DNA of 64,000 nt, from NCBI GenBank assembly GCA_047967505.1, contig CM106539.1; one strand, 5' to 3'. The notes beneath the pieces were generated by a model that was not told the origin of the DNA, ran no database searches, and was given only the letters and a program-made list of their open reading frames with translations. The DNA comes from Dipteris shenzhenensis. Its lineage: Eukaryota; Polypodiophyta; Polypodiopsida; Gleicheniales. A program made the translations under genes and the position numbers. Below, piece by piece: positions 1 through 11,115 of the stretch (positions within the stretch are counted from its first letter, which is position 1; each line of letters begins with the position of its first letter).

Positions 1-51
1 GTGGCTATTGAGGAGATGTGCTCCATGGCTCAATCTTCACCAAGCAACACT

Positions 52-938
52 TAATGGTGGGTATTGGATAGCAGTGAAACCCGACACATGACAGGTACGA
101 ACGAGTGGTATAGTTCTCTTCAGCCTCTATAAGAACCCACAAATGTTGTGGTTGGGAATGATGCAAAATGTGCAGTTCAAGGGACCAGTACCATCTCATT
201 TGTGGTAGCCAATGGTGAGTCTGAGAAGCAATCTGATGTACTATTTGTTCCTCAAATCAAAAGAAATCTACTTTCTGTTGCTGCTATAACTGATCAAGAT
301 CTAGAAGTTCGCTTCAGGAAATCTGAAGCCCAATTATTAGATGCAAAGGGCAATGTTGTGGGCACAGGTTCTAGGAGAAACAACTTGTATGAGCACGCTG
401 CACTTTTAGTCACTTCAGATTTGGAGACAGGAAGGCTTTGGCATGAGTGGTTTGGCCACATCGGCTATGCTATGCTAAAGGAAATGCAAACGAAAGGTAT
501 GGTTGCACATTTGCCTGCAATGACAAGTAATGGGGAGCCTTGTGAAGCTTGTTTGATGGGCAAGCAAGCAAGGAAGCCATTTCCACAAGAGACCAAAAAT
601 CGAGCAAAGGCACCTCTAGAGCTGGTACATGTTGATCTCTGTGGTAATATGTCTACTACTGCTTTGGGTGGATCTCTCTACTTTATGCTAATAGTTGACG
701 ATTTTAGTAGAAAGATGTGGGTGTATTTCCTTCGGGTAAGGCTCAAGCTCTTGAAAAGTTTAAAATGTGGCACAAGCTTGTAGAAAATGAAACAAGGAAG
801 AAGGTCAAGAAGTTTCACACCGATCGAGGAGGAGAGTTCACGTCAAAGGAATTTGACAATTATTGCAATGAACATGGCATTAAGTGGCAACTTACTGTTC
901 CCCATACTCCTCAACAAAATCCTATTGTAGAACGTTAG
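52..938 (+). pseudogene. Outer Copia protease and integrase core
   Basis: Translation from about 58 gives WVLDSSETRHMTG, the Copia aspartic-protease site in which the usual DSGA is changed to DSSE. Next comes the GAG-pre-integrase zinc finger (WHEWFGH … CEACLMGK). The integrase core has D in VHVDLCG, D in FHTDRGGEFTS and E near QQNPIVER. The frame changes near 720-780 and a stop follows at 938. In a Copia polyprotein this part cleaves the polyprotein and inserts the cDNA. The altered protease site and the frameshifts argue against activity. Confidence 0.85.
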
Positions 939-1064
939 AATCAAACAGTTGTTGAGATGGGATGCTGCATGTTGAAGGTAAAAGGGCTTCCCAACACATT
1001 CTAGGAGGCAATAAATACAACTGTCTATATTCTCAATCGGTGCTATACAAAGGCTCTCAAAGGG

Positions 1065-1268
1065 GTGACTCCACAAGAGGCATACTCGGGTAAAAAACCT
1101 TCAATTTCTCATTTTCATACATTTGGATGTGAGTGTTATGCACACATTCCAGATGCAGTAAGAACCAAAGTAGATTCTAAGAGCAAGAAATGTATCTTCT
1201 TGGGATATAGCATGGAGTCAAAGGCCTATCGACTCTATGATGTAAAGGAAAAGAAGATCATGTTGTAA
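1065..1268 (+). pseudogene. Outer Copia integrase C-terminal region
   Basis: This stretch encodes the Copia-typical segment after the catalytic core: TPQEAYSGKKPSISHFHTFGC, then KCIFLGYS and YRLYD motifs. It is separated from the integrase core by a stop and a frame change around 938-1065, and it ends in TAA at 1266-1268. The 1270-1500 interval is the low-complexity linker before the reverse transcriptase and holds no other gene. Confidence 0.8.
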
Positions 1269-1505
1269 GCTGAGATGTGGTGTTTGTTGAATGACCACAC
1301 TCAGTGGTGGATACAACTCCAGCCACTCCATCAACTAAAGAAATAACTCGCCATTTGCCTACCCAAAAGTATGAAGAAAGTATTAAGGAGAAGGTGTTTT
1401 CTGATAGTGAGGACCAAGAAATCTAGTTGTTGCACCAATCACACCACAACAAGGCCACAACCAAGGTGGGTGCATCACCTCTTTAATGATTAGAACCCAG
1501 AATCT

Positions 1506-2943
1506 ATGCAAGAAAGTCCAAAACCCAATGGACCTCGAAGATCAAAGAGAATAGAGGAGCAATGCCGATCAACTGATCTCATAGTCAACATGGCCTTGAT
1601 GGTTGAGATTATGGAGATAGTCAAGGAGCCAACAAACTTGGAGAAGGCATTGGCAGATCCAAAATGGAAGGTGGCTATGCAATCAAAATATGACATCATA
1701 ATGAAGAACGACACTTGGGAACTTGTAAATTGACTTGCAAAGAGAAAGGTAATTGGTATAAAGTGGGTATGGAAGGCCAAATATAAAGTTGATGGTAGTC
1801 TAGAAAAGTATAAAGCTCATCTTGTTGCACAAGGCTTATCACAAGTGGAAGGTTTTGATGTAAGTGAAACTTTTGCACTTACAGCCAAAATGACCACTAG
1901 TGCTTGCTATGGCTGCTCATAACAAATGGATGTTAAGTCTACATTCTTGAATGGGCATCTCAAGGAGGAGGTGTATGTAGCTCAACCACCAGGTTTTGAG
2001 TTGCCCCATTCATAGAATAAAATGTGTAGGTTAAAGAAGCATTATATGGGCTGGAACAGGCCCCACGAGCATGGTACCAAAGGATAGATAATTTTCTCCT
2101 AAACTGTGGTTTTCTGAGAATTGCTTCTGATGCTAAGCTCTATGTAATGAATCAAGATAGAAAACAAGTTGTTATAGTCTTGTATGTGGATGACCTTGTC
2201 ATCACAGGTGACCATGAGAAGATGATCCAGCAAACACACCAGCTATTGAGCTCTAAATTCGAAATGACTGATTTGGGGCTCTTGCACTATTGTTTGGGGA
2301 TTGAGATCTGGCAAGAGCTAGGTTATATCTCAACAAAAGTATGCTCGAGAGATTCTGAAGGCATTTGGCATGACTGAGTGCAAGCATGTGGCCACACCCA
2401 TGGAGGTGAATGCAAGGCTTTCTACAGAAGATGTTTCACCATTGGTTAACATCAAGAAGTACAGAAGGCTGGTGGGAAGTCTAATTTTCCTTTGCAATAC
2501 TAGGCCTGACATCAGTTTTGCAGTTCGTGTCTTAAGCAGGTTCTCGAATCATCCTTGGCAAAACCATTGGAATGCAGGCATCCAAGTTCTTAAGTATCTC
2601 AAAGGACCTCTTGACTATGGCATCACTTATAGATCGGGAGATTCCTTGATTGGCTACTGCAACTCAGATTGGGCAGGTGACGTTGACTCCAGAGAGTCAG
2701 TTTTATGATATTGCTTCTTACTTGGATCTGGGATTTGTTCTTGGGTAAGCAAGAAGCAACCCTCTGTGGCCCTCTCTTCTATAGAGGTAGAGTACAAGGC
2801 AGCTTGTTTCACTGCATGTGAGGCAGTTTGGCTTCGAAGGATCTTGGTAGACATAGGAGTTCTAATGAGAGAGCCGACAACACTTAAGTGCAACAACCAA
2901 AGTTGCATGGCCATCTCTAAGAACCCTGTATTTCATGCTAGGA
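1506..2943 (+). pseudogene. Outer Copia reverse transcriptase and RNase H
   Basis: The segment starts with the conserved KALADPKWKVAM…NDTWELV. Degenerate sequence from 1740 to 2146 follows, with the recognisable block GIKWVWKAKYKVDG. The catalytic LYVDDLVITG box lies near 2180-2210. RNase H motifs follow (VALSSIEVEYKAACFTA, NQSCMAISKNPVFHART). There are at least four stops and several frame changes, so no polyprotein can be made. The reading ends at 2943-2948, where the nested element is inserted; the last RNase H residues are found after 8391. Confidence 0.85.
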
Positions 2944-2948
2944 CAAAT
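2944..2948. repeat. Target-site duplication CAAAT, left copy
   Basis: CAAAT directly abuts the TG terminus of the left LTR and is repeated exactly at 8391-8395 beside the right LTR. Five bases is the usual duplication length for LTR retrotransposons. Confidence 0.9.
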
Positions 2949-3596
2949 TGTAAGAAAACAATACAACGTCTGTGCTCAACAGATAAGAGGATCTCGTACA
3001 CAAGAGAGAAAACAGATAGTATGGAGAATCAAAAATTTGATTACTATAAAACTGATACAATAGATGGCACTGCCTCCCAACCGTGTGCTCTTGTGAAAGA
3101 AGCTTCGATGGCATACTGGAAACAGTAGAAGACGGAGGCTAGATGCTAAGAAATCAGGGTTGCTGTAGCCAGTGATGAAATGGGCTTCACGGGCTTGCTC
3201 TTATATAGCCACCACAAGTAGTCGATTAGAGCCAATTGGGTGATCGACCCAGTCTGCCCAAAACGGTCGATTGGGGGTCGGTCCCGAAATAGGCCACCGA
3301 CCACATGATAGAACCGATGCGCAAAATATAGCAACTCACCTACAGCCTCCGTTCGGCCCAGAGCCATCCGGGATCATCTGAGGCTCCAAATGAGCCCCGC
3401 AACCCGAGAGTGGGCTGCCCCGAGAAATTCTCTGTCTACCCTCAGTGTGGTCAGTACATGGCCCCTATCTGGTGTCCAAACCAGGACCTACTGGATAACC
3501 AAGCTACTCAAATGCCTTCTCCTCATATGGGGGCTTACAAGTAGAGTTAGCTAGTTCCCGCGTAGTTACACGACAGTGGAGCATTGATATCTAACA
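2949..3596 (-). repeat. 3' LTR of the nested Copia element (left copy)
   Basis: The 648-bp LTR reads 5'-TGTTAG … TTACA-3' on the minus strand. It is colinear with 7677-8390 but lacks about 66 bp present there between the TCAGT and ACATGGCC motifs. It has scattered substitutions and an inherited TATA-like CTATATAAG on the minus strand near 3200. Confidence 0.9.
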
Positions 3597-3605
3597 CCCC
3601 CCCTC
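3597..3605 (-). other. Polypurine tract of the nested Copia element
   Basis: The minus-strand sequence GAGGGGGGG directly precedes the 3' LTR terminus TGTTAG, as expected for the plus-strand cDNA primer. Confidence 0.85.
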
Positions 3606-3626
3606 AATGTCCACCTGCAAGTGAAC

Positions 3627-5100
3627 TTACTTTTTCAGTCCAATGCCAAGTCGATGAAGATGCCTCTCCAGCAAGTCTCTTCCAAGAGCCTTCGTGAAGA
3701 TGTTCGCAGCATTCTCTATAGTCGGACAATATACCAAGACGACCTCTCCATCCATGATGAGCTCACGTACAAAGTGATATTGAATCTCAATGTGTTTTGT
3801 GTGAGCGTGGAACATAGGGTTCTTTGCAATCGCCATGCAACTCTGATTGTCACATGATAACTGCGTAGGCTTGTTCTACACTGCACCCATGTCCCCTAAA
3901 ATCCTCCTCAACCACATTGCCTTGCAAGAAGCAAAGCATACTGGTTTGTACTCGGCCTCGGTAGAAGAAAGAGCAACTGTGGGTTGCTTCTTGCTGACCC
4001 ATGACACAACTCCATATCCAAGTGAGAAACAATAACCTGTGACTGATCTCCTGCTGTCCACCTCTCCTACCCAATCCGAGTCATAGAATCCGGTCAAGAC
4101 GTTGCCCTTGGTATAGGTGATGCCATAATCAAGTGTGCCTTTGATGTATTTCAGCACCCGCATCCCTGCCCTCCAATGGTTCTCCCGGGGCTTATTGGAA
4201 AACCTGCTTAGTACACCAGGTGCAAAACTGATGTCCAGCCGTGTGTTGCATAGGTAAATCAAGATGTCCACAAGCCTTATGTACTTCGCTTCATCCACCA
4301 GTGGTGATAAATCCTCATTTGAGAGCTTCGCATCAACCCCCATAGGGGTACCAACTGTCTTGCACTTAGCCATGCCAAATGCGTTCAGTATCTCTCCAGC
4401 ATACTTCAGCTGTGAAATGAAGATCTGTTTCGGCTCTTGCCAAACTTCAATCCCCAAACAGAAATGCATTAGTCCGAGGTCTGTCATTTCAAACTCTCTT
4501 CCTAGCAAATGCTTTGTCTGCGAGGTCTTCTCTTCATGGTTCCCTGTTATGACAAGGTCGTCCACATAAAGGACCACGATCATACACTTGCCTCCTTCTC
4601 TGAAGATATACAAATTTGCATCAGATGGGCTCCTTCTGAACCCGTTTTGCAAAAAGTAGGCATCAATCCGCTGGTACCATGCTTGTGGGGCCTATTTCAG
4701 CCCGTAAAGTGCCTTCTTCAATTTGCAGACTTTACCTTCTGAACCAGGGATCTCAAAACCTAGTGGTTGTTCCATGTATACCTCCTCCTTGAGATCTCCA
4801 TTCAGAAAGGCGGATTTTACATCCATCTCAAACACGGGCCAACTTCCCTGGGCAGCTAAAGCCAAAACACTACGAATTGTGGTTAGTCGAGCTGTGGGAG
4901 CAAAAGTATCTTGATAATCAAAACCATGTACCTATGCAAATCCTTTTGCCACGAGCCGAGCCTTGTACTTATCCAACGTGCCGTCGGCGGACTTGTACTT
5001 GGTCTTGTACACCCACTTGGTTCCGATTACCTTGCATTTTGGTGGTCGATCCACAAGGTCCCAAGTGTTGTTCTTCATTATGGAGCCATACTCTGATTGC
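3627..5100 (-). pseudogene. Nested Copia reverse transcriptase and RNase H
   Basis: Read on the minus strand from about 5100: IMKNNTWDLVDRPP, GTKWVYKTKYK, KARLVAKGFA, MDVKSAFLNGDLKEEVYMEQ, then the catalytic LYVDDLVITGN (YVDD codons at 4557-4568), ALSSTEAEY in RNase H, and the tail ANIFTKALGRDLLERHLHRLG ending near 3627. The RT box is intact. About three in-frame stops occur, for example near 4700 and near 3870 (before NKPTQLSCDNQSC). In a live element this enzyme copies the RNA genome to cDNA in virus-like particles; here it is broken but close to full length. Confidence 0.9.
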
Positions 5101-5421
5101 ATAGCCTCCATCCACCTGTCATCACCCTATGCCTCTTCAAGACACTTGGGTTCATCAGCACGGATCACCTCTGTCATCAACGCATAGTTGACCAAGTGTT
5201 CCTGCGCCCTTCTTTGCTCCTCTAATCTCTTGGACCGATGGTGTTCGGATGGTTCCTCCTCAATGGCTGGAGGTTCTCTGCCGTCCAAAAGCTGCTTTAC
5301 CCACTTCGAGAATGGCCGTTGCTATTGTGGTTCTGCAGGCTCTTCTTCCTCTTCTTTGTCTTGAATCCTCCCAAGCACCATTGGGGGAGTTTGGTGGCAG
5401 TACTGGATGGATATCTTGGTC

Positions 5422-6335
5422 CTAATTGTCTGGGAAGGAAGAAGCATCCTCCAATTGATGCGGTTGTTCTGAGAAGACCACATCGCGACTTACAATTACC
5501 TTCTTGGTAACAGGGTTATAGAGACGGTAACCCTTCGCCTGTTCACTGTAGCCCAAGAAAATACTTACGGCTCTTCGGTTCCCATTTGGTCCTGGTAGCA
5601 TCAGGGACATGCACAAAATAGTCACATCCAAAAACTCTGAAATGTACAGCTAAAGGTTTCTTACCAGAAAAGGCCTGCAGTGGAGTCATCCCATTCACAG
5701 CCTTCGTGTAGCTACGATTGAGAATGTAAACTGTAGTGTTACATGCTTCAGCCCAGAAAGTTTTTGGGCAAATCTTTCCCTTTCATCATACTCCTGCCCA
5801 TTTCACAGATGACGTGCATCTTGCGTTCTGCTACTCCATTTTGCTGTGATGTATGTGGCGGGGGTTTCTGCCTCTTGATCCCGTGATTTTTGCAATAACT
5901 CTCGAATTCAGTTGATGTGAACTCTCCACCTCTGTCTGATCTCAATTTCTTCACCTTCCTCCCGGATTCTTTCTCGACCATTACATGCCATTCCTTGAAC
6001 CTACTAAAAGCCTCGTCTTTAGTCTTCAGGAAGTATATCCAGATCCTTCTACTGTAGTCGTCGATCAGCATCATGAAGTAGTAGGAACCACCCAAAGCTT
6101 CCATCTCCATCTTTCTGCAGAGGTCCGTGTGAACGAGCTCTAAAGAAGCCTTTGCCCTACTAGCCTCTTTAGGAAAGGGATGCCGATGCTGCTTGCCCAT
6201 CATGCAAGCTTCACATACATCGAGCAGATCTAAAATTTCTGGTAGGTCTGTAATCATTCCACTTTTATGCATCTCCTTCAAAGAACTAAGGTTTAGATGA
6301 CCAAACCTCTCATGCCACAGCTTAGTGTTCTTCAC
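5422..6335 (-). pseudogene. Nested Copia GAG-pre-integrase and integrase
   Basis: On the minus strand the zinc finger reads KLWHERFGHLN … CEACMMGKQ. The catalytic core has VHTDLC (D), LRSDRGGEFTS (D) and QQNGVAERK (E). A C-terminal block KAVSIFLGYS-like plus YRLYNPVTKKVIVSRDV lies at 5422-5631. All three acidic catalytic residues are present. A stop near 5748 separates the core from the C-terminal block. Integrase inserts the cDNA into host DNA with a 5-bp stagger, consistent with the CAAAT duplication seen. Confidence 0.9.
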
Positions 6336-6341
6336 ATCCGC

Positions 6342-6730
6342 TCAAGCACTGAAAGCTGAGAGTTCGTAAATGTTGTTGCGCCGTGTGCCTTTACCAATGA
6401 CCTTCCCTTGACGATCCAAAATCTGTGCGCCATTCTTATCGAAGTGAACTTTGAGGTCCCGATCCGTTATCCCAGAAATGGACAACAAGTTTCTCTTGAT
6501 ATCTGGCACATAAAGAACATCGGACAACTATATTACAACTCCGTTGGACTTGAGAGCAATCGTACCTTTTCCTTTTGTTGGACATTTTGCATCATTGCCG
6601 ACTGCTACCAGGATGTCATTCCTTACCGGCTGTAGAGAGGTATACCAATCCTTGCGACTGGTCATGTGGCGCGATGCACCACTGTCAATGATCCACGATT
6701 CATCCATAGGTACATGAACTGCCTCCGTGC
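6342..6730 (-). pseudogene. Nested Copia aspartic protease
   Basis: The minus strand carries an intact active-site motif, DSGASRHMTS, with DSGASRH encoded at 6666-6686. It then has VGNDAKCPTKGKGT and SDVLYVPDIKRNLLSISG, the usual Copia protease core. A stop lies within the domain near 6528 and another before the integrase at 6336-6341. The active-site motif is unmodified here, unlike DSSE in the outer element. Confidence 0.88.
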
Positions 6731-6824
6731 AAATCTCCTCAATTGCTATGAATAGTTCTACTGGTACTGCCTGCGCGCTGTTGTTGGACTCTTTCTTTAC
6801 TCCGTTCTTCTTATCTGCAATCTT

Positions 6825-7519
6825 CTATTGGCACTCATTCTGCTTGTGCCCTGCCTTGTTGCAATAGAAGCACTTGATCTTCTTCTTTCTCTTTTTATCA
6901 TCAGAAGAAGATGGGTTACCAGAGTCCTTACCCTTACCTTTCTTTGATCCAGTGTGGAAAGCCGAATCTTCTCCAGTCCTCATCTTTTGATGCATCTCCT
7001 CCTCCAGAAGCATCGCGCTAAAATCCTCAAAGTTGAGGGGCGGATTTCTATTCTGGGTATTCAGTGCCGTAACAAGACCATCGTACTTTGGTGGGAGAAT
7101 CCATATGCACCTTCGTGCTAGCTTCTCATTGGTGATGGTGATGCCAATCGCAGTCATCTGATCACGTAGATTCTTCACCCTGGTGATGAACTTCTCTGCC
7201 GCTTCAGACTCAAACAATTTCATGTTCGCGAGTTGAGTTTCTAGATTCTGAATCCGCATTTGACTCGTGGTCTCATACTATTTTTCAAGACCGCCTCCTC
7301 CGCTGTGGTGACATATTGAATTAACGCCATGATGGAATCACTTACACTGCAGACAATAGAACACAACGGATCTGCATTTCTTCTTGTCCACGCAAGAATC
7401 TCATCCACAGTTGGTACTGTCTGTTGTCCTGCATTGGCTAGATCCGATCTTACAACCGGCCTCATGTCCACCCCAATAGCAGTATCCCAAAGCTCGTATG
7501 CGCTTAGAATGGTCTTCAT
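6825..7519 (-). pseudogene. Nested Copia gag (capsid and nucleocapsid)
   Basis: The minus-strand start MKTILSAYELWDTAIGV at 7519 begins the UBN2-type gag. A frameshift near 7250-7290 passes the reading to NLETQLANMKLFESEAAEKF. The C-terminus is lysine-rich (KKRKKKIK) and carries one CCHC zinc knuckle, CFYCNKAGHKQNEC, ending in a stop near 6825. Gag packages element RNA in the cytoplasm. The same start is repeated in the truncated copy at about 31015. Confidence 0.88.
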
Positions 7520-7660
7520 CTTGAACTTCTAGAGTGGATAGTTAGAGCCGTCCAACTTTTCGCTTTTGCTGAATAGTGGGATTTGCAATCTTGCGGGCTG
7601 GGCCATCTCTCACAATCTGCTCGCAAACAGAAACACACTACCAAATCTTCTTGCTGGAGT

Positions 7661-7676
7661 CCAGGCTCTGATACCA
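7661..7676 (-). other. Primer-binding site of the nested Copia element
   Basis: The minus-strand sequence TGGTATCAGAGCCTGG starts directly after the 5' LTR end. TGGTATCAGAGC is the classic plant Copia site complementary to the initiator Met-tRNA 3' end. Confidence 0.93.
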
Positions 7677-8390
7677 TGTAAGAAAACAATACGTCTGTGC
7701 TCAACAGATAACAGGATCTCATACGCAAGAGAGAAAACAGATAGTATGGAGAATCAAAAATTTGATTACTATAAAACTGATACAATAGATGGAGCTGCCT
7801 CCCAACCATGTACTCCTGTGAAAGAAGCTTCGATGGCATGCTAGAAATAGTAGAAGACGGAGGCTGGATGCTAAGGAATCAGGGTTGCTGTAGCCAGTGA
7901 TGAAATGGGCTTCACGGGCTTGCTCTTATATAGCCACCACAAGTAGTCGATTAGAGCCAATTGGGTGACCGACCCAGTCCGCCCAAAACGGTCGACTAGG
8001 GGTCAGTCCCGAAATAGGCCATCGATCACACGATAAAACTGGTGCGTAAAATAGAGCAACTCACCTACGGTTTCCATTCTGGGATCATCTGAGGCTCCAA
8101 ACGGGCCCTGCAACCCAAGAGTGGGTTGCCTAAGGAAATGCTCCGTCTACCCTCAGTGCGGTCAGTCATGGGATGCCTTCCCGCACTTGCATGTAGCCTA
8201 GTTGGCGGTGTGCCAACTCCATCTGAAGCCGTCCAGTGATCAGGCCACACATGGCCCCCATCTGGTGTCCAAACCAGGACCTACCGGATAACCGAGCTAC
8301 TCAAATGCCTTCTCCTCATATGGGGGGCTTACAAGTAGAGTTAGCTGGTTCCCACGTAGTTACACGAGAGTGGAGCATTGATATCTAACA
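7677..8390 (-). repeat. 5' LTR of the nested Copia element (right copy)
   Basis: This 714-bp LTR begins TGTTAGATATC at 8390 and ends TTCTTACA at 7677 on the minus strand. It is the transcriptional LTR for the element. It contains about 66 bp missing from the left LTR and has a TATA box (see separate entry). Confidence 0.92.
7924..7934 (-). promoter_or_regulatory. TATA box in the 5' LTR of the nested Copia element
   Basis: On the minus strand the sequence is GGCTATATAAG. The same context occurs in the LTR at 30171 (GGCTATAAAAG near 30597), which supports conservation of the promoter element. Confidence 0.6.
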
Positions 8391-8395
8391 CAAAT
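8391..8395. repeat. Target-site duplication CAAAT, right copy
   Basis: This is an exact match to 2944-2948, immediately outside the right LTR of the nested Copia element. Confidence 0.9.
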
Positions 8396-8500
8396 ACTGT
8401 GCTGACATCTTCACCAAAGCTTTGGGGAAGGAACATCTTATTCAGCATCTTCATGAGCTTGGCATTTGGGCCAAGAACCTAGTTCACCTTTGGGTGGACA
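8391..8500 (+). pseudogene. Outer Copia RNase H C-terminus, downstream of the nested insertion
   Basis: Immediately right of the inner element the plus strand reads KYCADIFTKALGKEHL and then ELGIWAKN, the usual C-terminus of Copia RNase H. It is the continuation of the segment ending at 2948. A purine-rich tract and an LTR follow directly, as expected at the 3' end of an element. Confidence 0.85.
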
Positions 8501-8511
8501 TTGAGAGGGGG
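8501..8511 (+). other. Polypurine tract of the outer Copia element
   Basis: TTGAGAGGGGG sits directly before TGTTGGTAT, the LTR start. It is the second-strand primer position of a Ty1/copia element. Confidence 0.75.
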
Positions 8512-9170
8512 TGTTGGTATAAGTGCAATGCCCACCTTTCATATGTAACCACCAATGTTCCATAGTGCTCTTTTGTAAGGCCCCCATTATGAGGAGAAGC
8601 CATGGTGTGAGCACTAGACATTGGTAGGATCCTAGTTTTGACACTAGATGAGGTCTCATGGTGACTGTTTGATGGTTAGGAGATGGTAGAAGGATCAATG
8701 TGCTCCTCGGGGTTTCAGGGGCAGTGCCCCCAATGGGGATGTGGGGGCAACGCCCCCAATGGTGGGGTCAAGGGCATCATTCACGTGTGAATTTTCCCTC
8801 TGCACGTGATCGATGGTCGGTGGTCAATGGCCGGTGGCGAAAGTCAAGCAACATGTGCCACCGTCCTTGCACTTAATCACACACTATGCTAAGTCAATAT
8901 GCATGTGCCACCGCCAGTGCACCATTGTGGTGGAATTGGTCTTCTACAAAGGGCTATATAAGGAGGCCACTTCTCAAGCCTCATCATCGAATTCCAATAT
9001 CCTACCTCCAGTCCTTCTCCATCCAGAGTCTATCTAGATCGCCATTAAAGCTCTACTGGAGAGTGCATGGGTGGACAACACCATCAGTTGTATTTGATAG
9101 GAAATTTTCATTCAGCTCTATTGTATCTATCATCTTGTTATTGTATTATTGTTGTTGTCAAATGACCTCT
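8512..9170 (+). repeat. 3' LTR of the outer Copia element (right end approximate)
   Basis: The LTR begins TGTTGGTATAAGTG right after the purine tract. It contains a TATA-like GGCTATATAAGG near 8950 and G/C-rich inverted motifs around 8710-8760 (GGGGCAGTGCCCC, GGGGCAACGCCCC). The end is not certain: candidate CA termini are at about 9160 (TTGTTGTCA) and 9178. Coding homology of a different element begins by about 9190. The 5' LTR lies outside the window, so the target duplication cannot be checked. Confidence 0.65.
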
Positions 9171-9189
9171 CCGCTGCATCGTATTTCTA

Positions 9190-11115
9190 TAAATATATGT
9201 CAGATCCATTGTAAATTCTATATGATGATGCTCCTGAGCATGCTCCTCACTTTGAACTGATTATTAGGATAAGTGCACTTTCTCAACTCCAAGTTCCATG
9301 CAATTAGAGATCTTTTAACTAAAACTCAAGGCTATGTCATTGGAGCATACTTAGATCTACTAAGTAAAGCAAACATTCAACAAGATGAGGCAATTGACCT
9401 TGTGCTCTACAATCAAGGCTTGCAATGCATAAGAAACTACAAAATTTATACACCGGGCAATTGCTTATTCGATACGGTATTTAACAAGGACAAGATTAAC
9501 GTTTGAGGAAATATGGATATCTGCAATGCAACAATTTCACAATTTCTTGCACAATAACAACGAAAAAGAAACCAAATGCTCCAAAGAATTTCTGCATTTA
9601 GATTTTCTAAGGAGACCTACATCATGTGCAGAGCCATGAATAATACTTGGCTCGCATGGGCAAATCTGCAACAAAAGGCGAGGTTTGGGGAGATACTTTG
9701 CTACTATGTGGATATCAATGATTCTTTAAAAAGTCACTCTACATATGGTCTTTCTAAAACAAGAGAATTTGTGTAAACCATGGGGAAAACTTCAATGCAG
9801 AGCCACTATAGATAGTGTATGATGACGGGATGATGACCGCCCTTTACACGCACCTCATTTTAAGCCTATTGTTAAATTGAATTCGAATAAAGGAAATGTA
9901 CCTCCCATTACACGCCTAGTACCTATCTATAATTATTGAAGTGGTAATAACCAAATAACCATTCTATAATTATTGAAGAAGTTGTAATAACCAATGTAAC
10001 ACATGCTACATCAATGGAATCGGATATCAATCAAGATCAAACAATTCATGTTGTACTGCATGAACAACATTTACATCATATAACAATTGTAACCTTGTGC
10101 CAAGTGATTTCTTATTTGACACAATAAAGTACTTAGCTAGCATGCAATTGATAGTCCAACAATTCCTCAGTTCTTTGATCCATATTGAAAAGGTAGCAAC
10201 AGGTGGCACTCGAACATATCTATCATTGGATTTTTTGCAGACTCTACATGATGTGGGAACCTCTAACCAGAACTTGGATCAAATGAGATCATGTGGGAGC
10301 CTCTGACGAGTACTTGGATTGAATGAGCAAGTGAGCAACCCAAAATGGCCTCTAGGATGATCATTTTTCTATTTATGGGCATCATCCTTTTTGCAAAGGC
10401 CTATTTAAATGTGGTCTCTATTGCATAAAAAAGTTTATGCAAAGTATGGTAGCCACTTCGGCACATCGCCCTTGCAAATTCTATACAATGAAAATGCATT
10501 ACACTTTGAGCCCATCATTGAAAGTAGGAAAGCGCCTAATTCAGCTGTAGATGTTGGCCTCATAATGAAATTTGGCATAAAAAACAACACAGTAGCTAAT
10601 CAATCTACCATTGCAACCAATCATCAATGTAAAACAATTGACGACGTGCTATTCAAACAAAACTTAAATCGTGCAATGGCTTACAAGTATATACCTGGTG
10701 ATTGCTTGCTTGAAGCGATAAAACATTTAGTTGAAATGAATCTAACATCCAGTGAACTTTAGAAAGCAATTGGATAGTAGTTTCTCACTTGCCTACATGG
10801 TAATGAAGAACAGGCAATATAGTACTTGTAAACAAACCTTCTACTAAGTACTCTCTACTCACTACATGGTGTGCACAGTTATAGCAAATATGTAACATGC
10901 AAACCAATGACACAAGATGGTATTTTGGGGGATAAGTTTGCTATTTTATGGGCAAATTGTTTCTTACAAAGGCCTAGATTTTTGTATGGGCATTGTTCAC
11001 AAAACAAATTTGTATCAGGCATGGCTAATGTTTTAGCACTTCTCCACTGCACATTCTATATGATGACGACCCCTCATACGTGCCTCATTTTGAGTCCATA
11101 ATTCAAACCAAGCCT
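9190..11115 (+). pseudogene. Tandem degenerate OTU-like cysteine protease modules
   Basis: Cys-loop motifs recur at about 9449 (TPGNCLFDTVF), 10095 (VPSDFLFDTIKYL, with Cys replaced by Phe) and 10690 (IPGDCLLEAIKHL). Matching C-terminal ILYDD/ILYNE…PHFE-II motifs recur at about 9210, 9812, 10462 and 11055. The spacing is close to 600-650 bp, so whole modules appear to have been tandemly duplicated: three nearly complete and one 3' remnant at the left. In OTU proteases the Cys in GDC/GNC and a late His are catalytic. The modules are interrupted by stops. OTU assignment rests on motif appearance only. Confidence 0.55.

Larger units (their letters stand above)
2949..8390 (-). mobile_element. Complete Ty1/copia retrotransposon, nested inside the outer element
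   Basis: This 5,442-bp element has both LTRs, beginning TGTTAG and ending CTTACA on the minus strand. It has a PBS complementary to initiator Met-tRNA at 7661-7676 and a polypurine tract at 3597-3605. The order on the minus strand is gag, protease, integrase, RT, RNase H. It is flanked by a perfect 5-bp duplication, CAAAT, at 2944-2948 and 8391-8395. Its motifs are better preserved than those of the outer host element, but single stops and a frameshift in gag break the polyprotein. It is younger than the outer element by the nesting rule. A related truncated copy starts at 30171. Confidence 0.95.
1..9170 (+). mobile_element. Outer Ty1/copia retrotransposon, 5'-truncated by the window edge and split by a nested element
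   Basis: Pol domains occur in Copia order on the plus strand: protease, GAG-pre-integrase zinc motif, integrase, reverse transcriptase, RNase H. They are carried in several frames with stops. The element is interrupted at 2948/8391 by an opposite-strand Copia element. Its RNase H tail resumes at about 8393 (KYCADIFTKAL), followed by a purine tract and a 3' LTR. Gag and the 5' LTR lie off the left edge. About 27 codons normally found between the HART and CADIFTKAL motifs are missing at the junction, so this element had probably already lost sequence there. It is a non-functional relic; the right limit is approximate. Confidence 0.85.
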
